Below, piece after piece: positions 1 to 6,709 of a DNA stretch of 6,875 bases. The notes below the pieces were generated by a model, which did not search any database, was not told where the DNA came from, and saw only the letters and a list, made by a program, of their open reading frames with translations. Location: positions 1 through 6,875 of the forward strand of contig JAGUXE010000039.1 of NCBI GenBank assembly GCA_020061995.1. Direction: 5' to 3'. This stretch comes from Ignavibacteriales bacterium (lineage in GTDB: Bacteria; Bacteroidota; Ignavibacteria; Ignavibacteriales; Ignavibacteriaceae). The stretch's first letter is position 1; every line of letters starts with the position of its first letter. Made by a program: the position numbers and the translations under genes.

Positions 1-313
1 AGTCTTTTAAAAGATTTTCCGGCTCTGTCGGGTCAGGAATCTTTGAGGGATCAAATCCTGCACCTTGATCTTTCACTTTAATAATTAATTCCTCAGCATC
101 GGTAGTTACATGAAGAGTTACCTTCTTAGAACTATCTTTTTTGTTTGCGTGGATAATTGCGTTTGTGGTGGCTTCAGTAATAGCTATCAGAAGTCCGGGG
201 AGTTTTTCGGGATCAAGGTTACATTCAGAAGCAATATAATTAATAAACTCTTCAACAGTGATGAGATTATTAGGATCACTTCCAATTTCTAATGAATATT
301 CTTTTGGTTGCAA
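1..313 (-). CDS. RsbW-like anti-sigma factor / serine kinase (HATPase_c), C-terminus cut off by the window edge
   Basis: Reading the minus strand gives 104 residues of a small GHKL-type ATP-binding protein resembling RsbW/SpoIIAB anti-sigma factors. Proteins of this family bind a sigma factor or phosphorylate an anti-anti-sigma partner in the cytoplasm. The N box is visible at about residues 46-57 (TEATTNAIIHAN), with the Mg-ATP asparagine at N51. The G1 box follows at about 81-88 (KDQGAGFD), then the family-typical PDPTEPENL stretch at 93-101. The remaining ATP-lid and C-terminal part lie beyond base 1. There is no ATG in any frame between 313 and 363, and an in-frame TAA lies at 355-353, so the start is probably TTG at 313, giving MQPKEYSLEIGSDP. 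An ATC at 340 is the only longer alternative of note. The gene lies 50 bases downstream of the outer-membrane protein gene on the same strand and may be cotranscribed. Its sigma target cannot be read here. The family call is secure; the start is less so. Confidence 0.85.
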   Translation of the reverse strand, partial: MQPKEYSLEIGSDPNNLITVEEFINYIASECNLDPEKLPGLLIAITEATTNAIIHANKKDSSKKVTLHVTTDAEELIIKVKDQGAGFDPSKIPDPTEPENLLKD

Positions 314-363
314 AACTTTACTTTTTTTTCTTGTTAAGATAACAAAATTTAATTACTCTAAAA

Positions 364-2265
364 CTAAAAATTCCAGTCGAGGTTAAAATTTAAAGACGCA
401 ATTTCCTGATAATTTGCTCTCCCCGAATTAACAAACTCTAACCAACCATCCAATCTTAATAAAACCTTCCCATAGACATCATATGAAATTTCAGCTGAAG
501 GACCTACGCTTGAGTAGAAAGCTTCTTCTTTCTTATCTCTATCTTTGTATGCGAATGTTTTTAAGGAAAAATGTCTGAACCCAATTCCCAATAAAAACTT
601 TCCAATATGAGAGAGAAGTTTTGGATGAATAAAAATTTCTTCTAAATGTCGTGTCGGTTTCATTGTAAATTGAGACCAGCTTAATTCCCCTTGTTCTGAT
701 AGTCTGAAGTAACCGGTAAGTTTTAGAGTTGTTGATTTACTTAATCCAATATTTGTTGAATCAGAAAAAAGAAATTGCCGATATGTATAACTTTTATAAT
801 TCGGATTTATGTCTTCAAAATCGTATACGGTATAATTTGCAAGGACTTCAAAATTATTTAGACTCTCAAAACCTTCTGTAATAAATCGGCTTCCTGAATT
901 TAGTTTAATTACTCGATTGATGTTATTATTAGAACTTCGCTCAGCAAAAACATATACCAATCGGCTGATACTTCCTTCAATACCTGTAAAGAATTCAAGG
1001 AATGGATTAATGATTCTATTGTACCTTAATTTAATAATCGTTAATAATTCATCACGATCATCAAAATTGTCATCGCTTGGGGTATCATAACGAAGCTTAT
1101 TTTGCAGAATACTAACGCTTACCATATCTTTTTTTGAAAGATTCATTTCGGAACTTATAGTCAACATCATTCGTTGAGCAATATTATTTTTCTGACTTTC
1201 AAGATTCGTCCTTTGATCAAAAAAAATGGGATTTGAACCCTCGATATTTTTCGTCTGATGTTTCTCATCTCTTTCACTATAGTTAAATCTTATGAGAGTA
1301 TTAACCGATTCAGTTTTGTACAACAATCCACTCTCAATTTCAAATCGCAGTTCATTAATTTTTGTATCGTAAATAGCTGCCGATTGATTTAAGAGATTCC
1401 TAAATCGGGTATTTCTATCTATCGATCTCCAGTTTATCATCGTTATTGTTGAAATTGAAATATTGGGGAAGAAATTGTTGTAATCGAAAGCATTGAATAA
1501 TTGATAGGATGTTTCTAATCGGTTTTGAATATTGTTTTTAATTGAAAACTGCTGCTGTAGATTTGTATCGGCGAATTGGTAAAAATCTCTTCCCGATTGT
1601 ACAAAATTAAAACGCAAAATATTATTGACATCATTATTAAAGCTATTTGACAATTGAAATTTAACATCACGAAATTTGTTTTTTCGGGGGGCTATATCTT
1701 CATTTCGAAATTTAATTGTTGAAAAAATTTCAGTATCGGTTAAACGGAATTTATTAATTATTCCCTCAGCACCATAAATATTTCCTTCATCAATTTCTCC
1801 GATTTGTCTGTTATTTTCAAATCCAAAAAAGGGAGCAATTGAAATACTTTCTAAAGGGGTAATCTTTGCAAAAATCACGGCACTATTTGCAGATGCAGAA
1901 TTAATCTCTATCCTCCTCGAGTCGGATAAAATATTGCTTTGAATTAGCGAACCGATTGAAACATTCTCCGAATGGTTGTATGCACCGCTTAACGAAATGA
2001 AATTTTCATCCCTTGTACTCTTTTCGCTGCTCTTAATGAAGGTTGAGGAATAATCTTCCCGAATAAACAGGCTAAATTGTTTACTGTTATATTGGTAACG
2101 AAGGTTAGATGAAAGACTATAAATATTTAACTGTTTATTAAACTTCTGAGAATAGAAATTTAACATAGAAGGATCGGTATAAATTAAGAGAGTATCGTTA
2201 TTTGATTGAGCGAAACTATTAATCGAATAGATTAAAAAAAAGGCAAGATAAACTCTTAACCTCAA
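364..2265 (-). CDS. Putative outer-membrane beta-barrel protein of unknown function
   Basis: I do not recognise a named family. The open frame reaches an ATG at 2421, but that start would put 52 atypical residues before a signal peptide and overlap the preceding gene by 56 bases. A TTG at 2265 gives a 633-residue protein beginning MRLRVYLAFFLIYS, a classic signal peptide with likely cleavage after SFA at residue 19, so I prefer it. The rest has no obvious internal hydrophobic helix. It consists of many short alternating polar/hydrophobic strands rich in Asn, Ser, Phe, Tyr and Arg, and ends in a terminal aromatic residue (LDWNF). This is the usual signature of a BAM-assembled barrel. A motif-like segment, VYVFAERS followed by NNNINRV, lies near residues 437-453. 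There is no visible TonB box or plug domain. It follows the beta-CASP gene by 100 bases on the same strand. Possible roles include a porin or a surface or structural protein; localisation is inferred from composition. Confidence 0.7.
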   Translation of the reverse strand: MRLRVYLAFFLIYSINSFAQSNNDTLLIYTDPSMLNFYSQKFNKQLNIYSLSSNLRYQYNSKQFSLFIREDYSSTFIKSSEKSTRDENFISLSGAYNHSENVSIGSLIQSNILSDSRRIEINSASANSAVIFAKITPLESISIAPFFGFENNRQIGEIDEGNIYGAEGIINKFRLTDTEIFSTIKFRNEDIAPRKNKFRDVKFQLSNSFNNDVNNILRFNFVQSGRDFYQFADTNLQQQFSIKNNIQNRLETSYQLFNAFDYNNFFPNISISTITMINWRSIDRNTRFRNLLNQSAAIYDTKINELRFEIESGLLYKTESVNTLIRFNYSERDEKHQTKNIEGSNPIFFDQRTNLESQKNNIAQRMMLTISSEMNLSKKDMVSVSILQNKLRYDTPSDDNFDDRDELLTIIKLRYNRIINPFLEFFTGIEGSISRLVYVFAERSSNNNINRVIKLNSGSRFITEGFESLNNFEVLANYTVYDFEDINPNYKSYTYRQFLFSDSTNIGLSKSTTLKLTGYFRLSEQGELSWSQFTMKPTRHLEEIFIHPKLLSHIGKFLLGIGFRHFSLKTFAYKDRDKKEEAFYSSVGPSAEISYDVYGKVLLRLDGWLEFVNSGRANYQEIASLNFNLDWNF

Positions 2266-2365
2266 TTTGTGATCGAAAATAAATTTAGATAAACTTATTT
2301 CATCTCTTTCTATTCTAATCAAATCGCTCTCTAAAAAAAAATAATGTTGACAAGTTAAATTGATA

Positions 2366-3763
2366 TTATAGAATAAACTCTTCACCCCGAATTGGGATTG
2401 TAACATTTTTAAAATCAACATCTGTTAAACGCTTTTTGAATTTCTCTTGCTGATCCAAATCACCATGAACAAGAAAAATATTTTGTAGTTTACTTCTATC
2501 AAAATTTGAACAATAGTCTATTAATTCGTCGCTATCGGCATGAGCACTCAATGAGTTGAAAACAATTACTTCTGCATTTAATTGATATTCTTCGCCGAAT
2601 ATCTTTACTTCAGGTTCACGTTCAACAATACGTCTGCCGAGTGTATGTTCTGCAGAATAACCAACAATCAATATTATATTATTCGGGTTTTGAATATTGT
2701 TTGCAAGATGATGAAGGATTCTTCCTGCTTCTGCCATTCCGGAGGATGAAATTATCATGCACGGACCATCAAGATCATTTAATCTTTTAGAATCTTCTAC
2801 ATCGGTTATATAAGTCAAATTATCGAAACCAAATGGGTCATGTTTTTTTAATAAGAACTGAGATGTTTCAAAATCAAAACATTCGGGGTGAAGTCTGAAT
2901 ATGGCTGTAGCGTTTACTGAAAGTGGACTATCAACAAAAATTGGAAATTTAGGTACGCTTCCTTTTTCAAAAATTTTATTTAAAACCATAACGAGTTCTT
3001 GTGTTCTACCGACACTGAAGGATGGAATAATTATTTTTGCTTTTCGCGCAACTGCTTTCAATAACACATCGGTCATTTTTTGTTCGGTCATGTTAAAGTC
3101 ATCATGAAATCTTCCGCCATAAGTACTTTCACAAATGAAGAAATCAACATTAGGAATTTTTTCCGGATCTCTCAAAATTGGTAAATTTGGTCTTCCTATA
3201 TCACCGCTGAAAGCAAAATCGATTATACGACCGTCTTCTTTTATGACCAGATAAGTAATTGCTGAACCGAGTATATGCCCCGCATCATAAAACGTAAGAG
3301 AAATTCCCGGAGAAATTTCAAATTCGCGATGATAATTTAATCCTATAAAGAGCGGGATAGTATTATTCACATCTTTTTGAGTATACAGAGGTTCAAAAGG
3401 ATTTTTACCCTGTTTTTTTCTTCTTTTATTTACGAATTCAACATCTTTTTCCTGGATATGAGCGCTATCGGTTAGCATTAACGATGCAAGATCGCGCGTA
3501 GCAAAAGTACAATAAATATTTCCTTTGAATCCGTTTTTAATAAGATTTGGTAAATTACCTGCATGATCAATGTGAGCGTGCGAAAGAATTGCAAAATCAA
3601 GTTCGGATGGTTCAAAAAATTCAAAAGTTTTATTTATTTCAAACGATTCTTTTCGCTTACCTTGAACAAGTCCGCAATCGAGAATGAATTTTTTCCCGGC
3701 AGCTTCAATATAATGCATCGATCCGGTTACGGTTTGGGCGGCACCAATAAATTTAATTTTCAT
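2366..3763 (-). CDS. Beta-CASP metallo-beta-lactamase-fold RNase-like protein (RNA-specificity domain type)
   Basis: The 465-residue protein matches the bacterial beta-CASP family (COG1236-like, of the Thermus TTHA0252 type), Zn-dependent cytoplasmic nucleases that process or degrade RNA. The metal-binding motifs are present in order: SHAHIDH at 61-67, GHILGSA with H163, and FSGDIGRPN with D188. CESTYGGR follows at 211-218. The beta-CASP cap covers roughly 210-390 and includes PSFSVGRTQE and GYSAEHTLGRR. The C-terminal part returns to the MBL fold with SLSAHADSDEL (H408) and VHGD (H433). All expected catalytic residues appear intact. The frame extends upstream to an ATG at 3820, but the family sequence begins at MKIKFIGAAQTVTGS. 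The ATG at 3763 has an AGAAG ribosome site just upstream, and the candidate promoter lies between the two ATGs, so 3763 is preferred. It is divergent from nuoA and may be cotranscribed with the next two minus-strand genes. Its RNA substrate is unknown, and exo- versus endonuclease activity cannot be told from sequence. Confidence 0.93.
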   Translation of the reverse strand: MKIKFIGAAQTVTGSMHYIEAAGKKFILDCGLVQGKRKESFEINKTFEFFEPSELDFAILSHAHIDHAGNLPNLIKNGFKGNIYCTFATRDLASLMLTDSAHIQEKDVEFVNKRRKKQGKNPFEPLYTQKDVNNTIPLFIGLNYHREFEISPGISLTFYDAGHILGSAITYLVIKEDGRIIDFAFSGDIGRPNLPILRDPEKIPNVDFFICESTYGGRFHDDFNMTEQKMTDVLLKAVARKAKIIIPSFSVGRTQELVMVLNKIFEKGSVPKFPIFVDSPLSVNATAIFRLHPECFDFETSQFLLKKHDPFGFDNLTYITDVEDSKRLNDLDGPCMIISSSGMAEAGRILHHLANNIQNPNNIILIVGYSAEHTLGRRIVEREPEVKIFGEEYQLNAEVIVFNSLSAHADSDELIDYCSNFDRSKLQNIFLVHGDLDQQEKFKKRLTDVDFKNVTIPIRGEEFIL

Positions 3764-3790
3764 TTGACTTCTTTCGTAATTCTGTGAAAA

Positions 3791-3820
3791 GAAAAATAAG
3801 GAAAAAGAATGTAGAACCAA
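3791..3820 (-). promoter_or_regulatory. Candidate promoter for the beta-CASP gene
   Basis: On the minus strand, TTG at 3820-3818 is followed by 19 bases and then TATTTTTC at 3798-3791. This matches the Bacteroidota-type pattern (TTG ... TAnnTTTG) at all but the last base. The implied untranslated leader before the ATG at 3763 is about 20-25 bases. Such matches arise by chance fairly often in AT-rich DNA, so this is only a candidate. Confidence 0.35.
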
Positions 3821-3884
3821 TCACAAAAGTGGTATAGACGATAATTTTTGACCAAATTCAGAGATCTTTTGAGAATTCTTTAAA

Positions 3885-3915
3885 TTGACATTCAAGGAGA
3901 TTTGTGATATTTTTG
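3885..3915 (+). promoter_or_regulatory. Candidate promoter of the nuo operon
   Basis: TTGACA at 3885-3890 is a perfect sigma70-type -35 hexamer. TATTTTTG at 3908-3915 fits the Bacteroidota -7 element TAnnTTTG exactly, with 20 bases after the TTG core. Transcription would start about 5-8 bases downstream, leaving a leader of about 20 bases before the nuoA ATG at 3941. The purine stretch AAGGAGA at 3894-3900 would then lie inside the promoter spacer and not be transcribed, which fits the absence of a reading frame using it. Confidence 0.55.
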
Positions 3916-3940
3916 AAGCTAAAATTTTTAAAGATGAACA

Positions 3941-4309
3941 ATGCTTGAATCATATATTCCAATTATGTTGGTGCTCGGATTTGCAGTAGTATTTGCAATG
4001 GCTGCTGTATTTTCGTCAAAACTATTCGGACCACAAAGACCGCATCCGGAAAAACTCTCAACTTATGAAAGTGGTGTTAAACCAATTGGGACTACCCATG
4101 AAAGAGTTTCTATAAAATACTACCTTATCGCAATGTTATTCATAATTTTTGATATTGAAGTTATTTTCGTTTATCCATGGGCTGTTGAATTCAAAAATTT
4201 ATTTGCAGAATTTGGAATTTCAGTCTTCGTTTCGATGTTTATATTTTTGGTAGTGTTTGAATTAGGATTTTTGTATGCTTACAAAAAAGGAGGTTTTGAT
4301 TGGGATTAG
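3941..4309 (+). CDS. nuoA: NADH-quinone oxidoreductase subunit A (complex I)
   Basis: This 122-residue protein is the small membrane-arm subunit of complex I (NuoA/NDUFA/ND3), which lies at the junction with the hydrophilic arm near the quinone channel. Three membrane helices are visible: about residues 5-27, 61-82 and 92-114. The long loop between helices 1 and 2 holds the conserved YESGVKPIG (42-50) and ERVSIKYY (54-61). Helix 2 carries the family hallmark FDIEVIF (70-76), with acidic D71 and E73. Length is normal for the family. The start is fixed by in-frame TGA and TAA stops shortly upstream. No strong Shine-Dalgarno site is seen, only AAAG a few bases before the ATG. It is the first gene of the nuo operon, and its last 10 bases overlap nuoB. 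Confidence 0.96.
   Translation: MLESYIPIMLVLGFAVVFAMAAVFSSKLFGPQRPHPEKLSTYESGVKPIGTTHERVSIKYYLIAMLFIIFDIEVIFVYPWAVEFKNLFAEFGISVFVSMFIFLVVFELGFLYAYKKGGFDWD
4287..4302 (+). promoter_or_regulatory. Strong ribosome binding site and TTG start of nuoB
   Basis: AAGGAGG at 4287-4293 is a full Shine-Dalgarno sequence, six bases before the TTG at 4300. An in-frame TGA at 4297-4299 abuts this TTG, so the coding frame cannot start earlier, and no ATG occurs before the conserved core. The site lies inside the end of nuoA, where it also encodes the Lys-Gly-Gly near its C-terminus. This suggests translational coupling. Confidence 0.85.
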
Positions 4310-4812
4310 AAGCCAAATTACAGCAAGACGGTTTTTTTACAACAACATTTGATGCGATTATAAGCTGGGCAAGAAAAAGCTCTGTTTGGCCTATGCCAAT
4401 GGGAATTTCTTGTTGCGCAATCGAAATGATGGCTGTTGGTGATCCAAAGTATGATATAGCAAGATTTGGATCAGAGGTTATGCGATTTACTCCGCGTCAA
4501 TCTGATTTGATGATAGTTGCTGGTACGGTAACATATAAAATGTCACACGTAGTAAAAAAAATCTATGACCAAATGCCGGAACCTAAATGGGTAATAGCAA
4601 TGGGTGCTTGTACTTCATCTGGTGGAATGTATCGTTCATATTCTGTTGTACAAGGTATTGACCAATTTTTACCGGTTGATGTTTATCTTGCCGGATGTCC
4701 TCCTCGCCCTGATAATCTTTTGAATGCATTAATTCAAATTCAAGAGAAAATTGGAAGAACCAAAGCTAGAGATTTTCAAAATTTACCTAATCCTGAATTA
4801 TTAAAGAATTAA
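4300..4812 (+). CDS. nuoB: NADH-quinone oxidoreductase subunit B (complex I, cluster N2)
   Basis: This 170-residue protein is the PSST/NuoB subunit, which holds the terminal [4Fe-4S] cluster N2 that passes electrons to quinone. The four expected ligands are present: the tandem pair C38-C39 in [12 protein letters not shown]104 in MGACTSSGG, and C133 in LAGCPPRPD. The stretch around [22 protein letters not shown] (about 48-69) is also characteristic of the family. Length is within the normal range. The start is TTG, set by an adjacent upstream stop and a perfect Shine-Dalgarno sequence, and it overlaps the nuoA stop by 10 bases. nuoC follows after one base. NuoB packs against NuoD to form the quinone-binding site. 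Confidence 0.97.
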   Translation: MGLEAKLQQDGFFTTTFDAIISWARKSSVWPMPMGISCCAIEMMAVGDPKYDIARFGSEVMRFTPRQSDLMIVAGTVTYKMSHVVKKIYDQMPEPKWVIAMGACTSSGGMYRSYSVVQGIDQFLPVDVYLAGCPPRPDNLLNALIQIQEKIGRTKARDFQNLPNPELLKN

Positions 4813-4813
4813 T

Positions 4814-5302
4814 ATGGAATTCAAAGATAAAATTCTAGACAAACTAAATAGTAATTTCCCTTCATTGCAGGTTGAAACGACTGATTTCCGTGGGGATTTT
4901 TGTATTAAATTCTCTGCCGAGAAAGTCGTTGAAGTTTGTAATTTGCTTAAACATGATTCCGAACTTCAATTTGTGTTGTGTGAAGATATAACTGCAATCG
5001 ATTGGGCAACAAGAAAAAATCGTTTCACGATGGTTTATCATCTTTTTTCTCTTGAAAATAAATTTAGACTTCGCCTCAAAGTTGATGTAGATGAAAGCAT
5101 TAGTGCGGTTGATACAGTATCATCAGTATGGCGTACGGCAAATTGGCAGGAGAGGGAAGTCTATGATATGTATGGAATTACTTTTAATAATCATCCCGAT
5201 TTAAGAAGAATGTATATGCCCGAAGAGTTTGAGTATCATCCGTTGAGAAAAGAATTTCCTGTTATGGGAATACCCGGGTCACTTCCTCTTCCTAAAAAGT
5301 AA
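4814..5302 (+). CDS. nuoC: NADH-quinone oxidoreductase subunit C (30 kDa subunit of complex I)
   Basis: This 162-residue protein is the NuoC/30-kDa subunit, a structural part of the connecting module that binds NuoD and NuoB on the cytoplasmic side. The C-terminal signature is clear: WQEREVYDMYGITF at 111-124, then HPDLRRMYMPEEFEYHPLRKEFP from about 127. The N-terminal half (about 1-105) is more variable and contains DITAIDW (about 58-64). It is a free-standing subunit, not fused to NuoD as in E. coli. The ATG comes one base after the nuoB stop, and only a weak AAAGAA purine run precedes it, so translation is probably coupled to nuoB. Confidence 0.95.
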   Translation: MEFKDKILDKLNSNFPSLQVETTDFRGDFCIKFSAEKVVEVCNLLKHDSELQFVLCEDITAIDWATRKNRFTMVYHLFSLENKFRLRLKVDVDESISAVDTVSSVWRTANWQEREVYDMYGITFNNHPDLRRMYMPEEFEYHPLRKEFPVMGIPGSLPLPKK

Positions 5303-5312
5303 AAGAAGAATT

Positions 5313-6566
5313 ATGGAAAAATTAACAAAGAATGATGTTCACCCTAAAATTGTTCAAGCTTTATTAGCTTCCAATCCGGATATTACTGTTGAAGATGCGC
5401 TTGATAATGAGATGATTCTTAATATGGGTCCTCAGCATCCTGCTACGCACGGAGTATTAAGATTATTGCTTCGGCTTGATGGTGAAAAAGTGATGGCTTG
5501 TGTTCCTGAACTCGGTTATCTTCATCGTGGCTATGAAAAAATGGCAGAGAATATGGGTTACTACGATTTCATTCCGCATACAGATCGTCTCGATTACCTT
5601 TCACCCCCTGCAAATAACGTAGCCTATGCTCTGGCTGTTGAAAAATTAGCCGGAATTGAAGCCCCTAAACGTGCACAGTACATCCGTATGATGGTAAGTG
5701 AATTAACAAGAATTGGTTCCCATCTTGTTGCAGTCGGAGCACTAGCAATGGATGTTGGGGCTTTAACTGTATTTTTATGGACACTTAGAGAACGTGAAAA
5801 AGTCCTCGATTTTTTCGATGTAATTTGCGGTGCCCGATTTACAACGAGTTATACGAGAATCGGGGGTGTTGCTCAGGATGTTAAACCTGAAACCTTTAAA
5901 CAAATTCAACACTTCATCTCTGAACTTGAAAACAATCTTGAAGAAGTTGAGAGACTATTAAATAGTAATAGAATTTTCTTAGAACGCCTTGAAGGTGTCG
6001 GAATAATTTCAAAAACTGATGCGATTGATTATGGATTAACAGGTCCAAGTTTACGTGGAAGCGGTGTCGATTTTGATTTACGCCGTGCTGCACCTTATTT
6101 ATTCTATAACGAAATAGATTTTAATGTCCCCGTCTTTACGGAAGGTGATTGTCTTGCACGGTATTTTGTTAGGATGGATGAAATTAGAGAGAGTGCAAAA
6201 ATAGTTTCACAGGTTATTGATAAAATGCCTGTCGGTGAAGTGATGGCAAACAGTCCTAAAAAAGTTCTTCCGAGGAAAACTGAGATTTACACAAAGATGG
6301 AAGAATTAATACACGATTTCATGCTTGTTAATTTTGGAATAAATCCACCCGTCGGCGATGTATATCATGCAGTTGAAAATCCGAAAGGTGAGTTGGGATT
6401 TTATATTGTAAGCAAAGGGGAAGGGCATCCTTGGAAATTAAAAATTCGTTCTCCCTCATTTATAAATATTCAATCAATTCCGCACATGACCAAAGGCTAC
6501 ATGATTTCCGATGTCGTTGCTATAGTGGGAAGCATTGATCCTGTTATGGGTGAAGCAGATAAATAA
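5313..6566 (+). CDS. nuoD: NADH-quinone oxidoreductase subunit D (49 kDa subunit of complex I)
   Basis: This 417-residue protein is the NuoD/49-kDa subunit, which forms most of the quinone cavity with NuoB. The family core starts at NMGPQHPATHGVLR (37-50). From family alignment as I recall it, H46 and Y95 (in RLDYLSP) correspond to the quinone head-group His and Tyr described in Thermus Nqo4. Other conserved blocks are GYLHRGYEKMAE (68-79), GARFTTSYTRIGG, GLTGPSLRGSG and, at the C-terminus, DVVAIVGSIDPVMGE. Residues 1-34 form an extra N-terminal segment before the core, as in many Bacteroidota-type proteins. AAGAAG lies about five bases before the ATG, and the gap from nuoC is 10 bases. There is no sign of truncation; the frame ends in TAA at 6564-6566. 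Confidence 0.97.
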   Translation: MEKLTKNDVHPKIVQALLASNPDITVEDALDNEMILNMGPQHPATHGVLRLLLRLDGEKVMACVPELGYLHRGYEKMAENMGYYDFIPHTDRLDYLSPPANNVAYALAVEKLAGIEAPKRAQYIRMMVSELTRIGSHLVAVGALAMDVGALTVFLWTLREREKVLDFFDVICGARFTTSYTRIGGVAQDVKPETFKQIQHFISELENNLEEVERLLNSNRIFLERLEGVGIISKTDAIDYGLTGPSLRGSGVDFDLRRAAPYLFYNEIDFNVPVFTEGDCLARYFVRMDEIRESAKIVSQVIDKMPVGEVMANSPKKVLPRKTEIYTKMEELIHDFMLVNFGINPPVGDVYHAVENPKGELGFYIVSKGEGHPWKLKIRSPSFINIQSIPHMTKGYMISDVVAIVGSIDPVMGEADK

Positions 6567-6591
6567 TTTAGTCACCTTACGCAAAACTGTT

Positions 6592-6669
6592 AAACCTTCG
6601 AGGTTTTGCTAAGAAGTCAACTAAATTATTATCGGAATTCTTAATTATTTTAGAAAACCTCGAAGGTTT
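6592..6669. repeat. Perfect 16-base inverted repeat in the nuoD-nuoE gap
   Basis: The left arm AAACCTTCGAGGTTTT (6592-6607) is exactly the reverse complement of AAAACCTCGAAGGTTT (6654-6669), with 46 bases between them. Just inside, CTAA (6609-6612) pairs with TTAG (6650-6653), extending the potential stem to 20 pairs around one bulged G. Each arm is also nearly self-complementary (AAACCT, TCG, AGGTTT), so two small hairpins compete with one long stem. Two further 8-base complementary stretches, AATTTAGT at 6565-6572 and ACTAAATT at 6620-6627, bracket the left arm. The right arm runs into five T bases (6667-6671). It may be an interspersed palindromic element, an RNA-processing site or a partial terminator; the sequence alone does not decide. 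Confidence 0.8.
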
Positions 6670-6679
6670 TTATGAAATG

Positions 6680-6709
6680 TTGGTAACATAAGAAATTAAT
6701 TTATTTTTA
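6680..6709 (+). promoter_or_regulatory. Possible internal promoter before nuoE
   Basis: TTG at 6680-6682 is followed by 19 bases and then TATTTTTA at 6702-6709. This matches the TTG ... TAnnTTTG pattern except at its last base and lies 13 bases before the nuoE ATG. It could give nuoE and later genes transcription independent of nuoABCD. The local sequence is very AT-rich, so a chance match is quite possible. Confidence 0.22.

Noticed and set aside
110..292. 60-residue open frame on the plus strand
   Set aside because: It lies antisense within the rsbW-like gene, whose minus-strand translation shows clear HATPase motifs. The plus-strand product has no recognisable features.
2901..3107. 68-residue open frame on the plus strand
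   Set aside because: It lies entirely inside the beta-CASP gene on the opposite strand, where the conserved cap-domain motifs are encoded. It is a shadow frame.
3563..3787. 74-residue open frame on the plus strand
   Set aside because: It is antisense to the N-terminal metal-binding region of the beta-CASP gene, and its composition is not protein-like.
3764..3820. 19-residue N-terminal extension of the beta-CASP protein from the ATG at 3820
   Set aside because: The extension (MVLHSFSLFFFSQNYERSQ) is not family-like. The MKIKFIGAAQ start at 3763 has a ribosome site and matches where the fold begins, and the promoter candidate lies between the two ATGs.
3894..3948. Possible 14-codon leader peptide from GTG at 3904 after AAGGAGA, ending across the nuoA start
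   Set aside because: The Shine-Dalgarno-like site is only three bases from the GTG and falls within the predicted nuo promoter spacer, so it would probably not be transcribed. The peptide has no attenuator-like codon pattern.
3881..3960. Conventional sigma70 promoter using TTGACA and a TATAAT-like -10
   Set aside because: The hexamer 17 bases after TTGACA is TATTTT, a mediocre -10. The TAnnTTTG reading explains the same bases better, so only one promoter is reported.
6592..6669. CRISPR repeat pair
   Set aside because: There are only two units, in inverted orientation and 16 bases long, and no cas genes are seen. This does not fit a CRISPR array.
6592..6671. Inverted repeat as a standard intrinsic terminator ending the nuoABCD transcript
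   Set aside because: The 46-base loop is long, the single-arm hairpins are short, and only five T bases follow. The nuo operon clearly continues with nuoE. Partial termination is possible, but a full terminator call is not supported.
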